A stretch of 64,000 nucleotides of DNA from Paenibacillus solanacearum (GTDB lineage Bacteria > Bacillota > Bacilli > Paenibacillales > NBRC-103111), in NCBI RefSeq assembly GCF_910593845.1, contig NZ_CAJVAS010000010.1, forward strand, positions 153,339 to 217,338. The letters run 5' to 3'. How positions within the stretch are numbered: position 1 is the first letter of the stretch; each line of letters starts with the position of its first letter. The notes beneath the pieces are model-generated. The model did no database searches. It saw only the letters and a list, made by a program, of their open reading frames with translations, and was not told where the DNA came from. The translations under genes were made by a program, and so were the position numbers. Positions 7,834 to 14,877 of the stretch are shown piece after piece.

Positions 7834-8006
7834 CGCCTTGTTGAATTGCTGATCTTACACTTCAATGATTAATGCTGTGAATAAAATTATTGTATACGAA
7901 AACGGAGCATAAGTAAATTAGTATACTAAAATGTATGTAAAATCCTAGTCGTGGAAATGAATGCTTTGTAAGAAAGCAATGAAGGCAAGCGAGGCCATTC
8001 GGGCGG
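7834..8006. other. Regulatory gap ahead of the SufR-like gene
   Basis: This A/T-rich stretch should carry the promoter of the minus-strand regulator gene. It contains TTGTATAC near 7890 and the palindrome TAGTATACTA at about 7919-7928, which share a GTATAC core. No clear -35/-10 pair could be fixed and no gene is seen. Confidence 0.45.
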
Positions 8007-8168
8007 TCAAAAAATGAAGAGGCAGGCACGTGGAACGATCAGTGTGATCGCGGGAAATGCAGCCTGAACGATGTCCGGAAAAGACATTCCAAGCAGCCCC
8101 GTCGCTGCAGCGGTAAAGGAAGCAGCGCAGGCGGACGCTGCCTTGCGCATGCGCGCTTTATCCGGCAT
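8007..8168 (-). CDS. Possible 53-residue hydrophobic protein
   Basis: A frame starting MPDKARMRKAASACAAS and ending RACLFIF lies 20 bases downstream of the DUF86 gene on the same strand. It has one long apolar stretch. Its ribosome-binding site is poor (GGGCGG), and no family is recognised. It is listed only because its position and composition fit a small co-transcribed membrane protein. It may be chance. Confidence 0.28.
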   Translation of the reverse strand: MPDKARMRKAASACAASFTAAATGLLGMSFPDIVQAAFPAITLIVPRACLFIF

Positions 8169-8188
8169 CGTCCGCCCGTTTATTGAAG

Positions 8189-8623
8189 TTACAGCTTCTC
8201 CTTGCTAATGAAGGCGGGGACCGCTTCGGCGAACGTTTGCATCGCCTCTGGCAAGCGCGCAATCAATGGATGCAGCCCTTCCCGCCGAAGAACAGGGTAA
8301 TCTTGCACAAGCGGCCGGCGCAGCTGAACCAAATCCTTCAACACGGCGGCCACAGCTTCGCCGAACACGCCTTCCCCTTCCAGGATGTCGATAATGTCTT
8401 CGTAGCTGCTGGCATCCCGCATCATAAACGCGTCAATCAATAAGCTTCCCACATCGGTCACGATCTCGATCGCCAGATGCAGCAGCCGTTCCTGCGCCAG
8501 ATGCAGCAGCAGCGCTTCCGGGCCGGACGAGGTCCACCGCAGCTGCAGCTCGCGGCAAGCTTCCAGCAGCACCGGCATTTGTGCCAGCCGTATCTCGATT
8601 TGTTCATGGTTCACATAATACAT
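8189..8623 (-). CDS. DUF86 / HepT-like protein (YutE-like)
   Basis: The 144-residue helical product begins MYYVNHEQIEIRLAQM and carries the conserved helix LHLAIEIVTDVGSLLIDAFMMRD. It ends with the PLVQDYPVLRREGL segment typical of stand-alone YutE-type DUF86 proteins of Bacillales. HepT proteins of this fold are RNases paired with MNT nucleotidyltransferases in toxin-antitoxin modules. No MNT gene is adjacent here and the RX4-6H-type motif is not evident, so toxin activity should not be assumed. A longer TTG start at 8686 would overlap the preceding small gene; the ATG at 8623, behind CGGAGATAG, is preferred. Confidence 0.8.
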   Translation of the reverse strand: MYYVNHEQIEIRLAQMPVLLEACRELQLRWTSSGPEALLLHLAQERLLHLAIEIVTDVGSLLIDAFMMRDASSYEDIIDILEGEGVFGEAVAAVLKDLVQLRRPLVQDYPVLRREGLHPLIARLPEAMQTFAEAVPAFISKEKL

Positions 8624-8627
8624 TGGG

Positions 8628-8735
8628 CTATCTCCGTTTCTTCTTTTTCCATTTGGACCACCATACGATGATCGGGAAACATACAATCAGCAAAAAAATC
8701 AGCAGTACCGCCTGCATCAAATATTCATAGCTCAT
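8628..8735 (-). CDS. 35-residue single-pass membrane microprotein
   Basis: The product reads MSYEYLMQAVLLIFLLIVCF then a short WW-containing segment and a C-terminal cluster of Lys and Arg. It therefore has one membrane helix with a positively charged cytoplasmic tail. It sits between thiD and the DUF86 gene on the same strand. Its stop codon lies four bases ahead of the DUF86 start, and the DUF86 ribosome-binding site is within its last codons. Its own site (GGGAG, 12 bases from ATG) is weak. Function unknown. Confidence 0.55.
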   Translation of the reverse strand: MSYEYLMQAVLLIFLLIVCFPIIVWWSKWKKKKRR

Positions 8736-8752
8736 CTTTGTATTCGGCTCCC

Positions 8753-9559
8753 TTACTTCTTGACCTGCTCGGCACGCCAGTAGGCCCAATGGTTCGTCGG
8801 TCCATGCCCTGCTCCGATGCCGAGCTCCTCCGAAATGGCGAGCGTAATGAATCGTTTCGCCGTATGCACCGCATCCAGCAGCGTCCTTCCCTTGGCCAGC
8901 TCCGCGGTAATGGCCGCCGAGAACGTACAGCCTGTCCCATGCGTATGCCGCGTCGCGTAGCGCTCCGCGGTCAGCAGATGGAACTGCTCCCCGTCATACA
9001 GCACATCGGTCGGCGCTCCCTCGCTGTGGCCGCCCTTGACGACCGCCGCTGCCGCGCCGAATTGCTTCACGATGTACATCGCCGCTTCTTTCATCTCATC
9101 CAGCATCGCAATCTTCTTCCCCGTAATGACTTCCGCTTCGGGAATGTTCGGCGTCACCACCGCCGCAAGCGGAAGCAGCTTCTCACGCAGCGCGTCCTGC
9201 GCGCTCTCCGCCAGCAGACTGGCTCCGCCCTTGGCGATCATAACAGGATCGACGACTAGCCGCTTCAAGCCGTGTGCACGCACCCGCTCGGCCACAAGCT
9301 CAATGACTTGCGGCTGCGACAGCATCCCCGTCTTGGCAGCATCGACGCCCAAATCCTCGAAGACGGCGTCGATCTGCTTGGCGATGCCGTCGAGCGGAAT
9401 ATCATAAATGCCGTGCACGCCCAGCGTATTTTGCGCCGTCACCGCGGTGAGCGCCGACATGCCGTAAACCTCCAGCATTTGAAACGTCTTCAGATCGGCC
9501 TGAATGCCGGCTCCCCCGCCGCTGTCCGATCCGGCTATCGTTAACGCTTTATATGTCAT
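8753..9559 (-). CDS. thiD: Hydroxymethylpyrimidine/phosphomethylpyrimidine kinase
   Basis: ThiD phosphorylates hydroxymethylpyrimidine twice to give HMP-PP for thiamine phosphate synthesis in the cytoplasm. The 268-residue ribokinase-fold protein opens with TIAGSDSGGGAGIQADLKTF, the family signature. It has the substrate strand around VVDPVMIAKGGASLL and the ATP/catalytic motif HGTGCTFSAAI near residue 210. The start at 9559 follows a G-rich site; upstream in-frame codons are not coding-like. It is divergent from tenI-thiO, and the two transcription units together make a partial thiamine cluster. Confidence 0.93.
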   Translation of the reverse strand: MTYKALTIAGSDSGGGAGIQADLKTFQMLEVYGMSALTAVTAQNTLGVHGIYDIPLDGIAKQIDAVFEDLGVDAAKTGMLSQPQVIELVAERVRAHGLKRLVVDPVMIAKGGASLLAESAQDALREKLLPLAAVVTPNIPEAEVITGKKIAMLDEMKEAAMYIVKQFGAAAAVVKGGHSEGAPTDVLYDGEQFHLLTAERYATRHTHGTGCTFSAAITAELAKGRTLLDAVHTAKRFITLAISEELGIGAGHGPTNHWAYWRAEQVKK

Positions 9560-9893
9560 GACGTTGTAATTCCCCCCGGTACTCCCTTTGTTTATCGTGC
9601 CATGCAATGGCCAAGGTGCGGGCCGGCCGCGCCCCGCTCGCCGCATCGTCTTCCCCGGCGTTCCTGCGGCGGCGACTCCCGTGCAGCCTGTCTTCCCTTA
9701 CCATTCAAGCCCGTACGGACACGCTATCTTCTCCTCTAAGTTTATTACTTCCGTTCCGTCAGCGTCAAGGCAAACCGCCGATTCGCCGGGGAAGGTTCGT
9801 GATCATTTTATGACAAGTTCCCAAAACGCTTTGACGATCACCGCCGTACAGCAGTATGATGAGATTAAATGCCAATTTCGGGAGGTTCGGACG
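9560..9893. promoter_or_regulatory. Divergent thiD / tenI promoter region
   Basis: On the plus strand TTGACG (9831-9836) and TATGAT (9855-9860) are 18 bases apart, a good promoter for tenI-thiO. I looked for TPP-riboswitch blocks (CUGAGA and the ACCUGAUC-type 3' block) on both strands and saw none. Thiamine control here is therefore absent or different. Confidence 0.6.
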
Positions 9894-10526
9894 ATGCGGA
9901 CTGCACGGCCACAGCTTCATGTCATTACGACCGGACAGCAGGAGCTGGAGACGGTCGCGGCGATCCTGGAGCGCTGCCCCGGCGCGCTCATCGATGCGCT
10001 GCACGTGCGCGAGAAGCACCGCAGCGCGCGCGAGCTGGTCGACTGGCACGCGAGGCTCAAGCCGCTGCTGCCGCATACGGCGGTCGTGCTGAACGACCGC
10101 CTCGATGCGGCGCTCGCGGCGAACGCCGACGGCGTGCAGTTGACCGGCGGCAGCTTGTCGCCCGCACAAGCGCGGCGAATCGCGCCGCCCGGCATGGCCG
10201 TCGGCTGCTCGGTGCATTCCGCCGAAGAAGCGGCGGAGGCGGCCCGGCAAGGCGCCGACTACGTGCTGTTCGGCCACGTCTTCGCCACGGGCTCCAAGCC
10301 CGGCCTCGCCCCGCGCGGACTTGACGCGCTGGCTGAGGCCGCGAAGGCTTCGCCCGCGCCGCTCATCGCGATCGGCGGCATCGAGCCCGAGCGCGTCCAA
10401 TCGGTGCTGGCCGCCGGAGCGGCCGGCATCGCCGTCCTGTCCTCGGTGCTGCTGCACGCGGATCCGGCCGGACAAATCGCCGCGTTTCGCGAAGCGCTGG
10501 ACCGCCCCCGGCCGTCCGCCCGTTGA
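9894..10526 (+). CDS. tenI: Thiazole tautomerase TenI (ThiE-like fold)
   Basis: TenI aromatises the thiazole tautomer made by ThiG; the same (beta/alpha)8 fold is used by thiamine phosphate synthase ThiE. The 210-residue product carries GCSVHSAEEAAEAARQGADY and LFGHVFATGSKPG. These match TenI, including the His of SVHS that acts in the tautomerase. It ends with the phosphate-binding AIGGIEPERV and AAGIAVLSSV segments. The next gene is thiO, the neighbour of tenI in B. subtilis. The start at 9894 is preceded by GGGAGG. A ThiE role is less likely but cannot be ruled out from sequence alone. Confidence 0.82.
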   Translation: MRTARPQLHVITTGQQELETVAAILERCPGALIDALHVREKHRSARELVDWHARLKPLLPHTAVVLNDRLDAALAANADGVQLTGGSLSPAQARRIAPPGMAVGCSVHSAEEAAEAARQGADYVLFGHVFATGSKPGLAPRGLDALAEAAKASPAPLIAIGGIEPERVQSVLAAGAAGIAVLSSVLLHADPAGQIAAFREALDRPRPSAR

Positions 10527-10582
10527 ACGACAGCCGGACCGCGCCGGACAGGCTGAATGAACGGAGCAAGGAGAGACAATCC

Positions 10583-11737
10583 ATGACGATACAGAATAAG
10601 CAAACATCCGCCGCGGGAACCCATCCCACGGCATTGATCATCGGCGGCGGCGTGATTGGCTGCGCCGCCGCTTACGAGCTCGGCAAAGCGGGCTTCCGCT
10701 GCACCGTCCTCGACAAGGGCGGCCTCGCCGAGGAAGCGTCCACTGCGGCGGCGGGCATGCTCGGCGCGCAAGTCGAGACGCATCAGCCGGGACCGTTCTA
10801 CGAGATGTGCCGCGCCAGCCTGCGCATGTACCGCGACTGGACGGATGAACTGGAGCAGGTGAGCGGCATCTCCGTGCAGTACCGGACGGAAGGCATCCTG
10901 CGCGCGGCGCTGACCGCCGAAGACGAGCAGGAGCTGCGCGGCCGGCTGGCGTGGATTCAGGAAGCGGCCTGGCTGGGGCCGGACGAGATGCTGCGCCTGG
11001 AGCCGGCGCTCTCGCCCGCCATTCGCGGCGGACTGCATTTGCCGGCCGACCATCAAGTTCAGCCCGTGTCGCTCGCCGCGGCGCTGAAGGCAGCGCTCGT
11101 GAACCAAGGCTGTCTCCTGCGCGAATGGACGCCGGCGATCCGGCTGCTCACCGAACCAGGCACGGGACGCGTTGCCGGCGTCCAGACATCGGAAGGCCCG
11201 CTGTACGCGGACTTGACAGTGCTTGCCGCCGGCGCCTGGACACCCGGCTTAACCGAGCCGATCGGCCTTCCCCTTCCGATGTTTCCGGTCAAGGGACAGT
11301 GCATCGCGGTACGCACCGATGCGCCGCTGATCCGCTCCACCGTATTCACGAAAGGCTGCTATATCGTGCCGAAGCTGGATGGCAGCTACATTATCGGCGC
11401 ATCACAGCTCGAAGCCGGCTTTGACAAGCGACTGCATACACAGACGATCGCCGAGCTGTACGCCAAAGCGGCTGAGCTGCTTCCGCGGATGGCGGAAGCC
11501 GAGTTCGTCCGCACCTGGGCGGGGCTGCGTCCCGGCACCCGCGACGCGCTGCCGTTCCTCGGCGCTTGGGACGGCGCGCCCGGCCTGCTGCTGGCGACCG
11601 GCCAATTCCGCAATGGCATCCTGCTGGCGCCCGTCACCGGGCGTCTCGTGAAGCAGGCTGCGCTTGGTGAACAGCCGCTGCTCGACCTGACACCGTACGC
11701 GCCTTCCCGGGTGTTCCGGGCGGCCGCTACGATTTGA
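10583..11737 (+). CDS. thiO: Glycine oxidase ThiO
   Basis: ThiO is an FAD enzyme that oxidises glycine to iminoglyoxylate (dehydroglycine) for thiazole formation in aerobic bacteria. The 384-residue protein has the dinucleotide motif GGGVIGCAAAYELG near residue 20. EEASTAAAGMLGAQ marks the FAD-binding loop, and a C-terminal stretch carries RTWAGLRPGTRDALPFLG. It follows tenI closely, with start 10583 behind AAGGAGAG. An in-frame GTG/ATG further up overlaps tenI and is not needed. thiS, thiG and thiF, which usually follow, are not present here and must lie elsewhere. Confidence 0.92.
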   Translation: MTIQNKQTSAAGTHPTALIIGGGVIGCAAAYELGKAGFRCTVLDKGGLAEEASTAAAGMLGAQVETHQPGPFYEMCRASLRMYRDWTDELEQVSGISVQYRTEGILRAALTAEDEQELRGRLAWIQEAAWLGPDEMLRLEPALSPAIRGGLHLPADHQVQPVSLAAALKAALVNQGCLLREWTPAIRLLTEPGTGRVAGVQTSEGPLYADLTVLAAGAWTPGLTEPIGLPLPMFPVKGQCIAVRTDAPLIRSTVFTKGCYIVPKLDGSYIIGASQLEAGFDKRLHTQTIAELYAKAAELLPRMAEAEFVRTWAGLRPGTRDALPFLGAWDGAPGLLLATGQFRNGILLAPVTGRLVKQAALGEQPLLDLTPYAPSRVFRAAATI

Positions 11738-12392
11738 ATTTGGCGAGCAGCGCCCACCGGCGCTCGTGACGCCGCTTGTACTTTGGAAGCCCCCGGTACA
11801 GTTCCACCGTCTCACGGAACGCCCGGCGGGCTTCTTCGTTTCGCCCGAGCTGCCCGTACAGCAAGCCAAGACGGTAGTAAGCCTCGCAGGAGGACGAATG
11901 CACCTCGCGGAACTGCTCCAGATACCGGATCGCTTTCTCCGGATCGGAAGCGGCGTACGCTTCGCCAAGACGCAAATACGGCTCTCCGTATTTGACTCGC
12001 GGATTGCGCTGCAGCGCTTCAAGCAGGTAAGCCTCGCCTTCCGCAAGACGGCCGAGCCGCAGCTCGCAAATGCCCAGCTCGCACAGCACTTCCGCCGAAT
12101 CCTCCATGACAGCTGCAACTTCGCGCAGCAGGTTCAGCGCATCGGCGTACTTTTTTTGCTCCATATAAATTCTGGCGATATCCAGCTTCGTCGTCGTGTG
12201 ATGCGGATTCATCCGCAGCTCTTCCTTCAGCCTGCTCAGCCGCCGGCCGCGCTGCAGCGGCTTGAGCACGCTTGGCGTAAGACCGATGAAGCGCCGCTCG
12301 AATACGTAAAAGATAATCAATAAGACCAGCAATGCGATAAATGGATTCCCTGTAAGCCACCATAACAAAGGAAACAAAATAAATTTGCTCAT
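11727..12392 (-). CDS. Membrane-anchored TPR protein
   Basis: The 221-residue protein has an N-terminal hydrophobic hairpin (about residues 4-30) and a basic linker. Four to five tetratricopeptide repeats follow from about residue 60 (for example YMEQKKYADALNLLREV and YYRLGLLYGQLGRNEEARRAF). TPR arrays bind partner proteins; the partner is unknown. Its 3' end overlaps the convergent thiO gene by 11 bases, so the two transcripts are complementary at their ends. A TGGTACAAT extended -10 lies upstream on the minus strand near 12430-12438. Confidence 0.8.
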   Translation of the reverse strand: MSKFILFPLLWWLTGNPFIALLVLLIIFYVFERRFIGLTPSVLKPLQRGRRLSRLKEELRMNPHHTTTKLDIARIYMEQKKYADALNLLREVAAVMEDSAEVLCELGICELRLGRLAEGEAYLLEALQRNPRVKYGEPYLRLGEAYAASDPEKAIRYLEQFREVHSSSCEAYYRLGLLYGQLGRNEEARRAFRETVELYRGLPKYKRRHERRWALLAKFKS

Positions 12393-12756
12393 GAGGCGAT
12401 TTCATTCCTTTCGCTGACGTTCATATCGATTGTACCATAATTAGGCAGTTCCGGCGAAAATGGGATGCCTCGCTGCTGCGCGGCATCCGGACGATGCGTC
12501 CGTAAAGTCCGCGCTTCCCTGCGCCAAACAGCGAGAGGCGCATGCTACTGCTGTTCCTTTTGCAGAAAACAAGGACGTACCCGTCTGGGCCGTTTGTGCG
12601 GAAACCGATTTTCCATTACTATATTCGTATCCGTTATGCTTGGCGGCTGCGCGCGCCGAAGGAATATTGTGAACAATTTCCGAACAGGCAGGAAATGGCG
12701 GATTCGTTCTTGAATGGATTAAAGTTTAGAATGACTGCGGGAGGATCGGCTTTCGA
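12393..12756. other. Gap between divergent TPR and small membrane protein genes
   Basis: The left part holds the probable promoter of the TPR gene (extended -10 TGGTACAAT on the minus strand near 12435). Short open frames occur but none has a ribosome-binding site and a protein-like composition. Nothing else is recognised. Confidence 0.45.
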
Positions 12757-13053
12757 ATGAGTGCGATGAATGAGGCGCAAGCCGCCAAATGGCGTGAAAT
12801 GAGAAAGAAAGGCAAGGGCAGATACGTTTTTTTATTCGGCGTACTGCAGTGGGGGATTGTGCTGACGATCCTGTTCACGGCGGTCCAATGGCTGACCCAG
12901 CACACGTTTACGAAGGAATGGTTGTACATACGGCTTTTCGTATTCGCCTGCATCGGTTTTTTTATCGCCAATTTCCGTTGGGACGCAAAAGAAATCAAGT
13001 TTCTCGATTATGAAAATAAAGGAAAAAAGCAGAGCAGGCGAGCGGCCCGGTAA
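12757..13053 (+). CDS. Small two-helix membrane protein, unknown
   Basis: The 98-residue product has a basic N-terminus (KWREMRKKGKGRYVF). Two hydrophobic helices lie at about residues 23-45 and 58-72, followed by a positively charged C-terminus. GGGAGG lies 12 bases ahead of the first ATG, and a second ATG three codons on would be nearer the usual spacing. No family is recognised. The gene stands alone and is followed by a possible terminator. Confidence 0.6.
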   Translation: MSAMNEAQAAKWREMRKKGKGRYVFLFGVLQWGIVLTILFTAVQWLTQHTFTKEWLYIRLFVFACIGFFIANFRWDAKEIKFLDYENKGKKQSRRAAR

Positions 13054-13083
13054 TCTCTCCGGGTAAAGTTCCCTGCTTTTTTA
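13027..13083 (+). terminator. Probable intrinsic terminator
   Basis: GAGCAGG pairs with CCTGCTT across a region that itself contains CCCGG...CCGGG, and TTTTTT follows. The structure is plausible but bulged; it overlaps the last codons of the small membrane-protein gene. Confidence 0.5.
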
Positions 13084-13128
13084 CGTTATGTGCGGCCCTT
13101 CATGCAATAGTAACTTAAAAATAATCGC

Positions 13129-13175
13129 TTGACTTTTGTAAGTTAGTTATATATCATTACTTACGTAAAGTAAGT
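13129..13175 (+). promoter_or_regulatory. azoR promoter with palindromic operator
   Basis: TTGACT (13129-13134) and TATCAT (13152-13157) are 17 bases apart. Immediately downstream, over the expected transcript start, lies the inverted repeat ACTTAC-N5-GTAAGT (13159-13175), and GTAAGTTAG occurs again in the spacer. The position fits a MarR/HxlR (YodB-like) repressor that releases azoreductase on quinone or azo stress; the regulator is not in this window. Confidence 0.6.
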
Positions 13176-13220
13176 TGTTATTATAAAGTAAATAAATTAT
13201 GTTGAGAGGATGTTTACGAA

Positions 13221-13847
13221 ATGGCGCAAGTTCTTTTTATTAAAGCGAACAACCGGCCCGCCGACCAAGCGGTTTCGGTTCAAATGTACGAAACGTTCCT
13301 GAGCACGTATAAAGAAGCAAATCCGAATGACCAGATCCAAGAGCTCGACCTGTTCGAGACGGAGCTGCCGTATTTCGGCGCCGAGATGATGACCGGCCTG
13401 TTCAAGCAAGCCAAGGGCATTGAAGCAACAGCCGGCGAGCAGCAGGCAGCCGACCTGGCCAACCGCTACCTGGACCAATTCCTCGCAGCCGATAAAGTCG
13501 TCTTCGCCTTCCCGCTGTGGAACTTTACGATTCCGGCGCAGCTGTTGACCTACTTGTTCTATATTACGCAATCCGGCAAAACGTTCCGCTACACGGAAAC
13601 CGGTCCGGTGGGCCTCGCCGGAGACAAAAAAGTCGCCCTGCTCAACGCGCGCGGCGGCGTGTATTCCGAAGGCCCGATGACGGCATTCGAAATGTCCCTG
13701 AACTATCTGAAAACGATGATGGGCTTCATCGGCATCCAAAACCCTGAAGTCGTCGTGATCGAAGGACATAATCAGTTCCCTGATCGTGCAAAAGAAATCG
13801 TAGCCGAAGGCTTGAAGCAAACGGCTCAAGCGGCCTCCAAATTTTAA
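13221..13847 (+). CDS. azoR: FMN-dependent NADH:azoreductase
   Basis: The flavodoxin-like enzyme reduces azo dyes and quinones with NADH in the cytoplasm and works as a homodimer. The 208-residue sequence has the N-terminal KANNRPADQAVS phosphate loop, PLWNFTIPAQLLTYLFYI at about 100-117, and NARGGVYSEGP near residue 141. These are the standard FMN-contact segments of AzoR/AcpD proteins. Start 13221 follows GAGAGGATG. It is monocistronic, with a palindromic operator upstream and a terminator downstream, as expected of a stress-induced detoxification gene. Confidence 0.93.
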   Translation: MAQVLFIKANNRPADQAVSVQMYETFLSTYKEANPNDQIQELDLFETELPYFGAEMMTGLFKQAKGIEATAGEQQAADLANRYLDQFLAADKVVFAFPLWNFTIPAQLLTYLFYITQSGKTFRYTETGPVGLAGDKKVALLNARGGVYSEGPMTAFEMSLNYLKTMMGFIGIQNPEVVVIEGHNQFPDRAKEIVAEGLKQTAQAASKF

Positions 13848-13866
13848 TCCATCTGCTCCAAACCTT

Positions 13867-13902
13867 AAGACTGCCGGGCTGAACAGCTCTGCAGTCTTTT
13901 TG
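13867..13902 (+). terminator. azoR intrinsic terminator
   Basis: AAGACTGC pairs with GCAGTCTT and is followed by TTTTG, shortly after the azoR stop codon. Confidence 0.85.
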
Positions 13903-13962
13903 CTGCGGTCGCTTCCGTGCCGGCCGCTGTTTAGCGGAAGCGGAATGTCCTGGCAAAACAAC

Positions 13963-13993
13963 AAAAAGCCCGCGATCATTCCGATCGCAGGCC
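13963..13993 (-). terminator. Minus-strand intrinsic terminator
   Basis: On the minus strand GCCTGCGATC pairs with GATCGCGGGC around a five-base loop and is followed by TTTTTGTTG. It lies about 90 bases downstream of the minus-strand membrane-protein gene and faces the azoR terminator. Confidence 0.85.
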
Positions 13994-14080
13994 GTCAAGG
14001 GATATATATTAAAAAAGGGGGTCGACTATCATTATATCCCCGTAACGTTAATGGCCGATGAATATCACATTACAGTTATG

Positions 14081-14422
14081 TTACAGATCGTCCGGATTAT
14101 CCGGCTTGTACGTGAATCCGATTTTCCGTTTCATGATCAGCTGGGCGAAAAACAGCAGCACCTCGTTGTTCACCAAGCATACCCCGAAGCCGAACAGCCC
14201 GAATTGCCGGGAAAATTGCTGCTCGCTTCCGGCAAAGACGGAAGACCACCACCACCACGCCGCCCCGATAATGAGTATATTGACAAGCGAGCCGGCGACG
14301 AACGACAGCAGCAGCTTCTCCGTCTTGTGCATCGCCAGCACGCCTACCGCTCCCGTCAGCACAAACGAAACTCCCATAACCGTCCAATAAATTGTGTCGT
14401 ATGTCAAGGCAAACCACTCCAT
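14081..14422 (-). CDS. Small membrane protein, unknown
   Basis: The 113-residue product has three hydrophobic helices: about residues 10-30, then 37-58 including WWWWSSVF, and 75-93. It ends in a polar NPDDL tail. No family is recognised. The ATG at 14422 is the most protein-like start, but no good Shine-Dalgarno site precedes it, so the start is uncertain. A terminator lies downstream. Confidence 0.6.
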   Translation of the reverse strand: MEWFALTYDTIYWTVMGVSFVLTGAVGVLAMHKTEKLLLSFVAGSLVNILIIGAAWWWWSSVFAGSEQQFSRQFGLFGFGVCLVNNEVLLFFAQLIMKRKIGFTYKPDNPDDL

Positions 14423-14640
14423 TACATGACAATATTCCGGGCAAACCGGGCACCAGCCGGCTTGTCCTCGCGCCGGGCGCATGGCCGGCACAATCCTTAG
14501 CTTACCATGAAGACCTCGGCGGCACAACGCCGCGGCGCCACTTGTCCCAAAACTGTCATATGCAGGAGCCGGTTTTCAACCCGGGCCATTCCATGCTATA
14601 GTGAAGAGAGACTTATTGATCCCATAAGGAGGTGCCGGAT

Positions 14641-14877
14641 ATGGCACAAAGCAGCGCCAAGAAACAACGAATGAAGCTCGAACGGCAGGGCAAGCTGAAC
14701 CCGGAGTCGAACCGCGGTCTGTGGGGCGGCGTGATGCCGGTGGAACGTATGACGCCTACGCTGCACGAGAAAACACGAAGACTCGAACATAAGCACAAAA
14801 AGAAATGGAACCGGTCGCTTCATGACAGTGACGGTTCCATTTCTTTTTGTGTTTGTCTCCCCCGTTATTACGCTTGA
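14641..14877 (+). CDS. brfA: Ribosome-rescue factor BrfA (YqkK-like)
   Basis: BrfA brings release factor RF2 to ribosomes stalled on mRNAs without a stop codon, as a back-up to tmRNA. The 78-residue frame begins MAQSSAKKQRMKLERQGKLN and has PESNRGLWGG, TPTLHEKTRRLEHKHKKKW, agreeing with B. subtilis YqkK/BrfA as I remember it. Start 14641 follows AAGGAGGTG. A 20-bp perfect hairpin with T-rich 3' arm (14794-14851) lies inside the frame, so transcripts should end before the stop codon at 14875-14877. That fits the known control of BrfA, in which tmRNA tags the non-stop product and only tmRNA failure allows it to accumulate. Its 3' end overlaps the convergent ROK gene by 10 bases. Confidence 0.82.
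   Translation: MAQSSAKKQRMKLERQGKLNPESNRGLWGGVMPVERMTPTLHEKTRRLEHKHKKKWNRSLHDSDGSISFCVCLPRYYA
14794..14851. terminator. Terminator hairpin inside brfA, shared with the ROK gene
   Basis: CACAAAAAGAAATGGAACCG (14794-14813) and its exact complement (14832-14851) form a 20-bp stem with an 18-base loop. The 3' arm ends CTTTTTGTG on the plus strand and the minus strand mirrors it, so it can end both brfA and the ROK gene. On the plus strand it precedes the brfA stop codon by 24 bases. Confidence 0.88.

Noticed and set aside
8189..8623. HepT-MNT toxin-antitoxin module
   Set aside because: The DUF86 protein has no adjacent nucleotidyltransferase and lacks a clear HepT catalytic motif; it resembles stand-alone YutE.
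9560..9893. TPP riboswitch ahead of the thiamine genes
   Set aside because: Neither of the conserved aptamer blocks is present on either strand.
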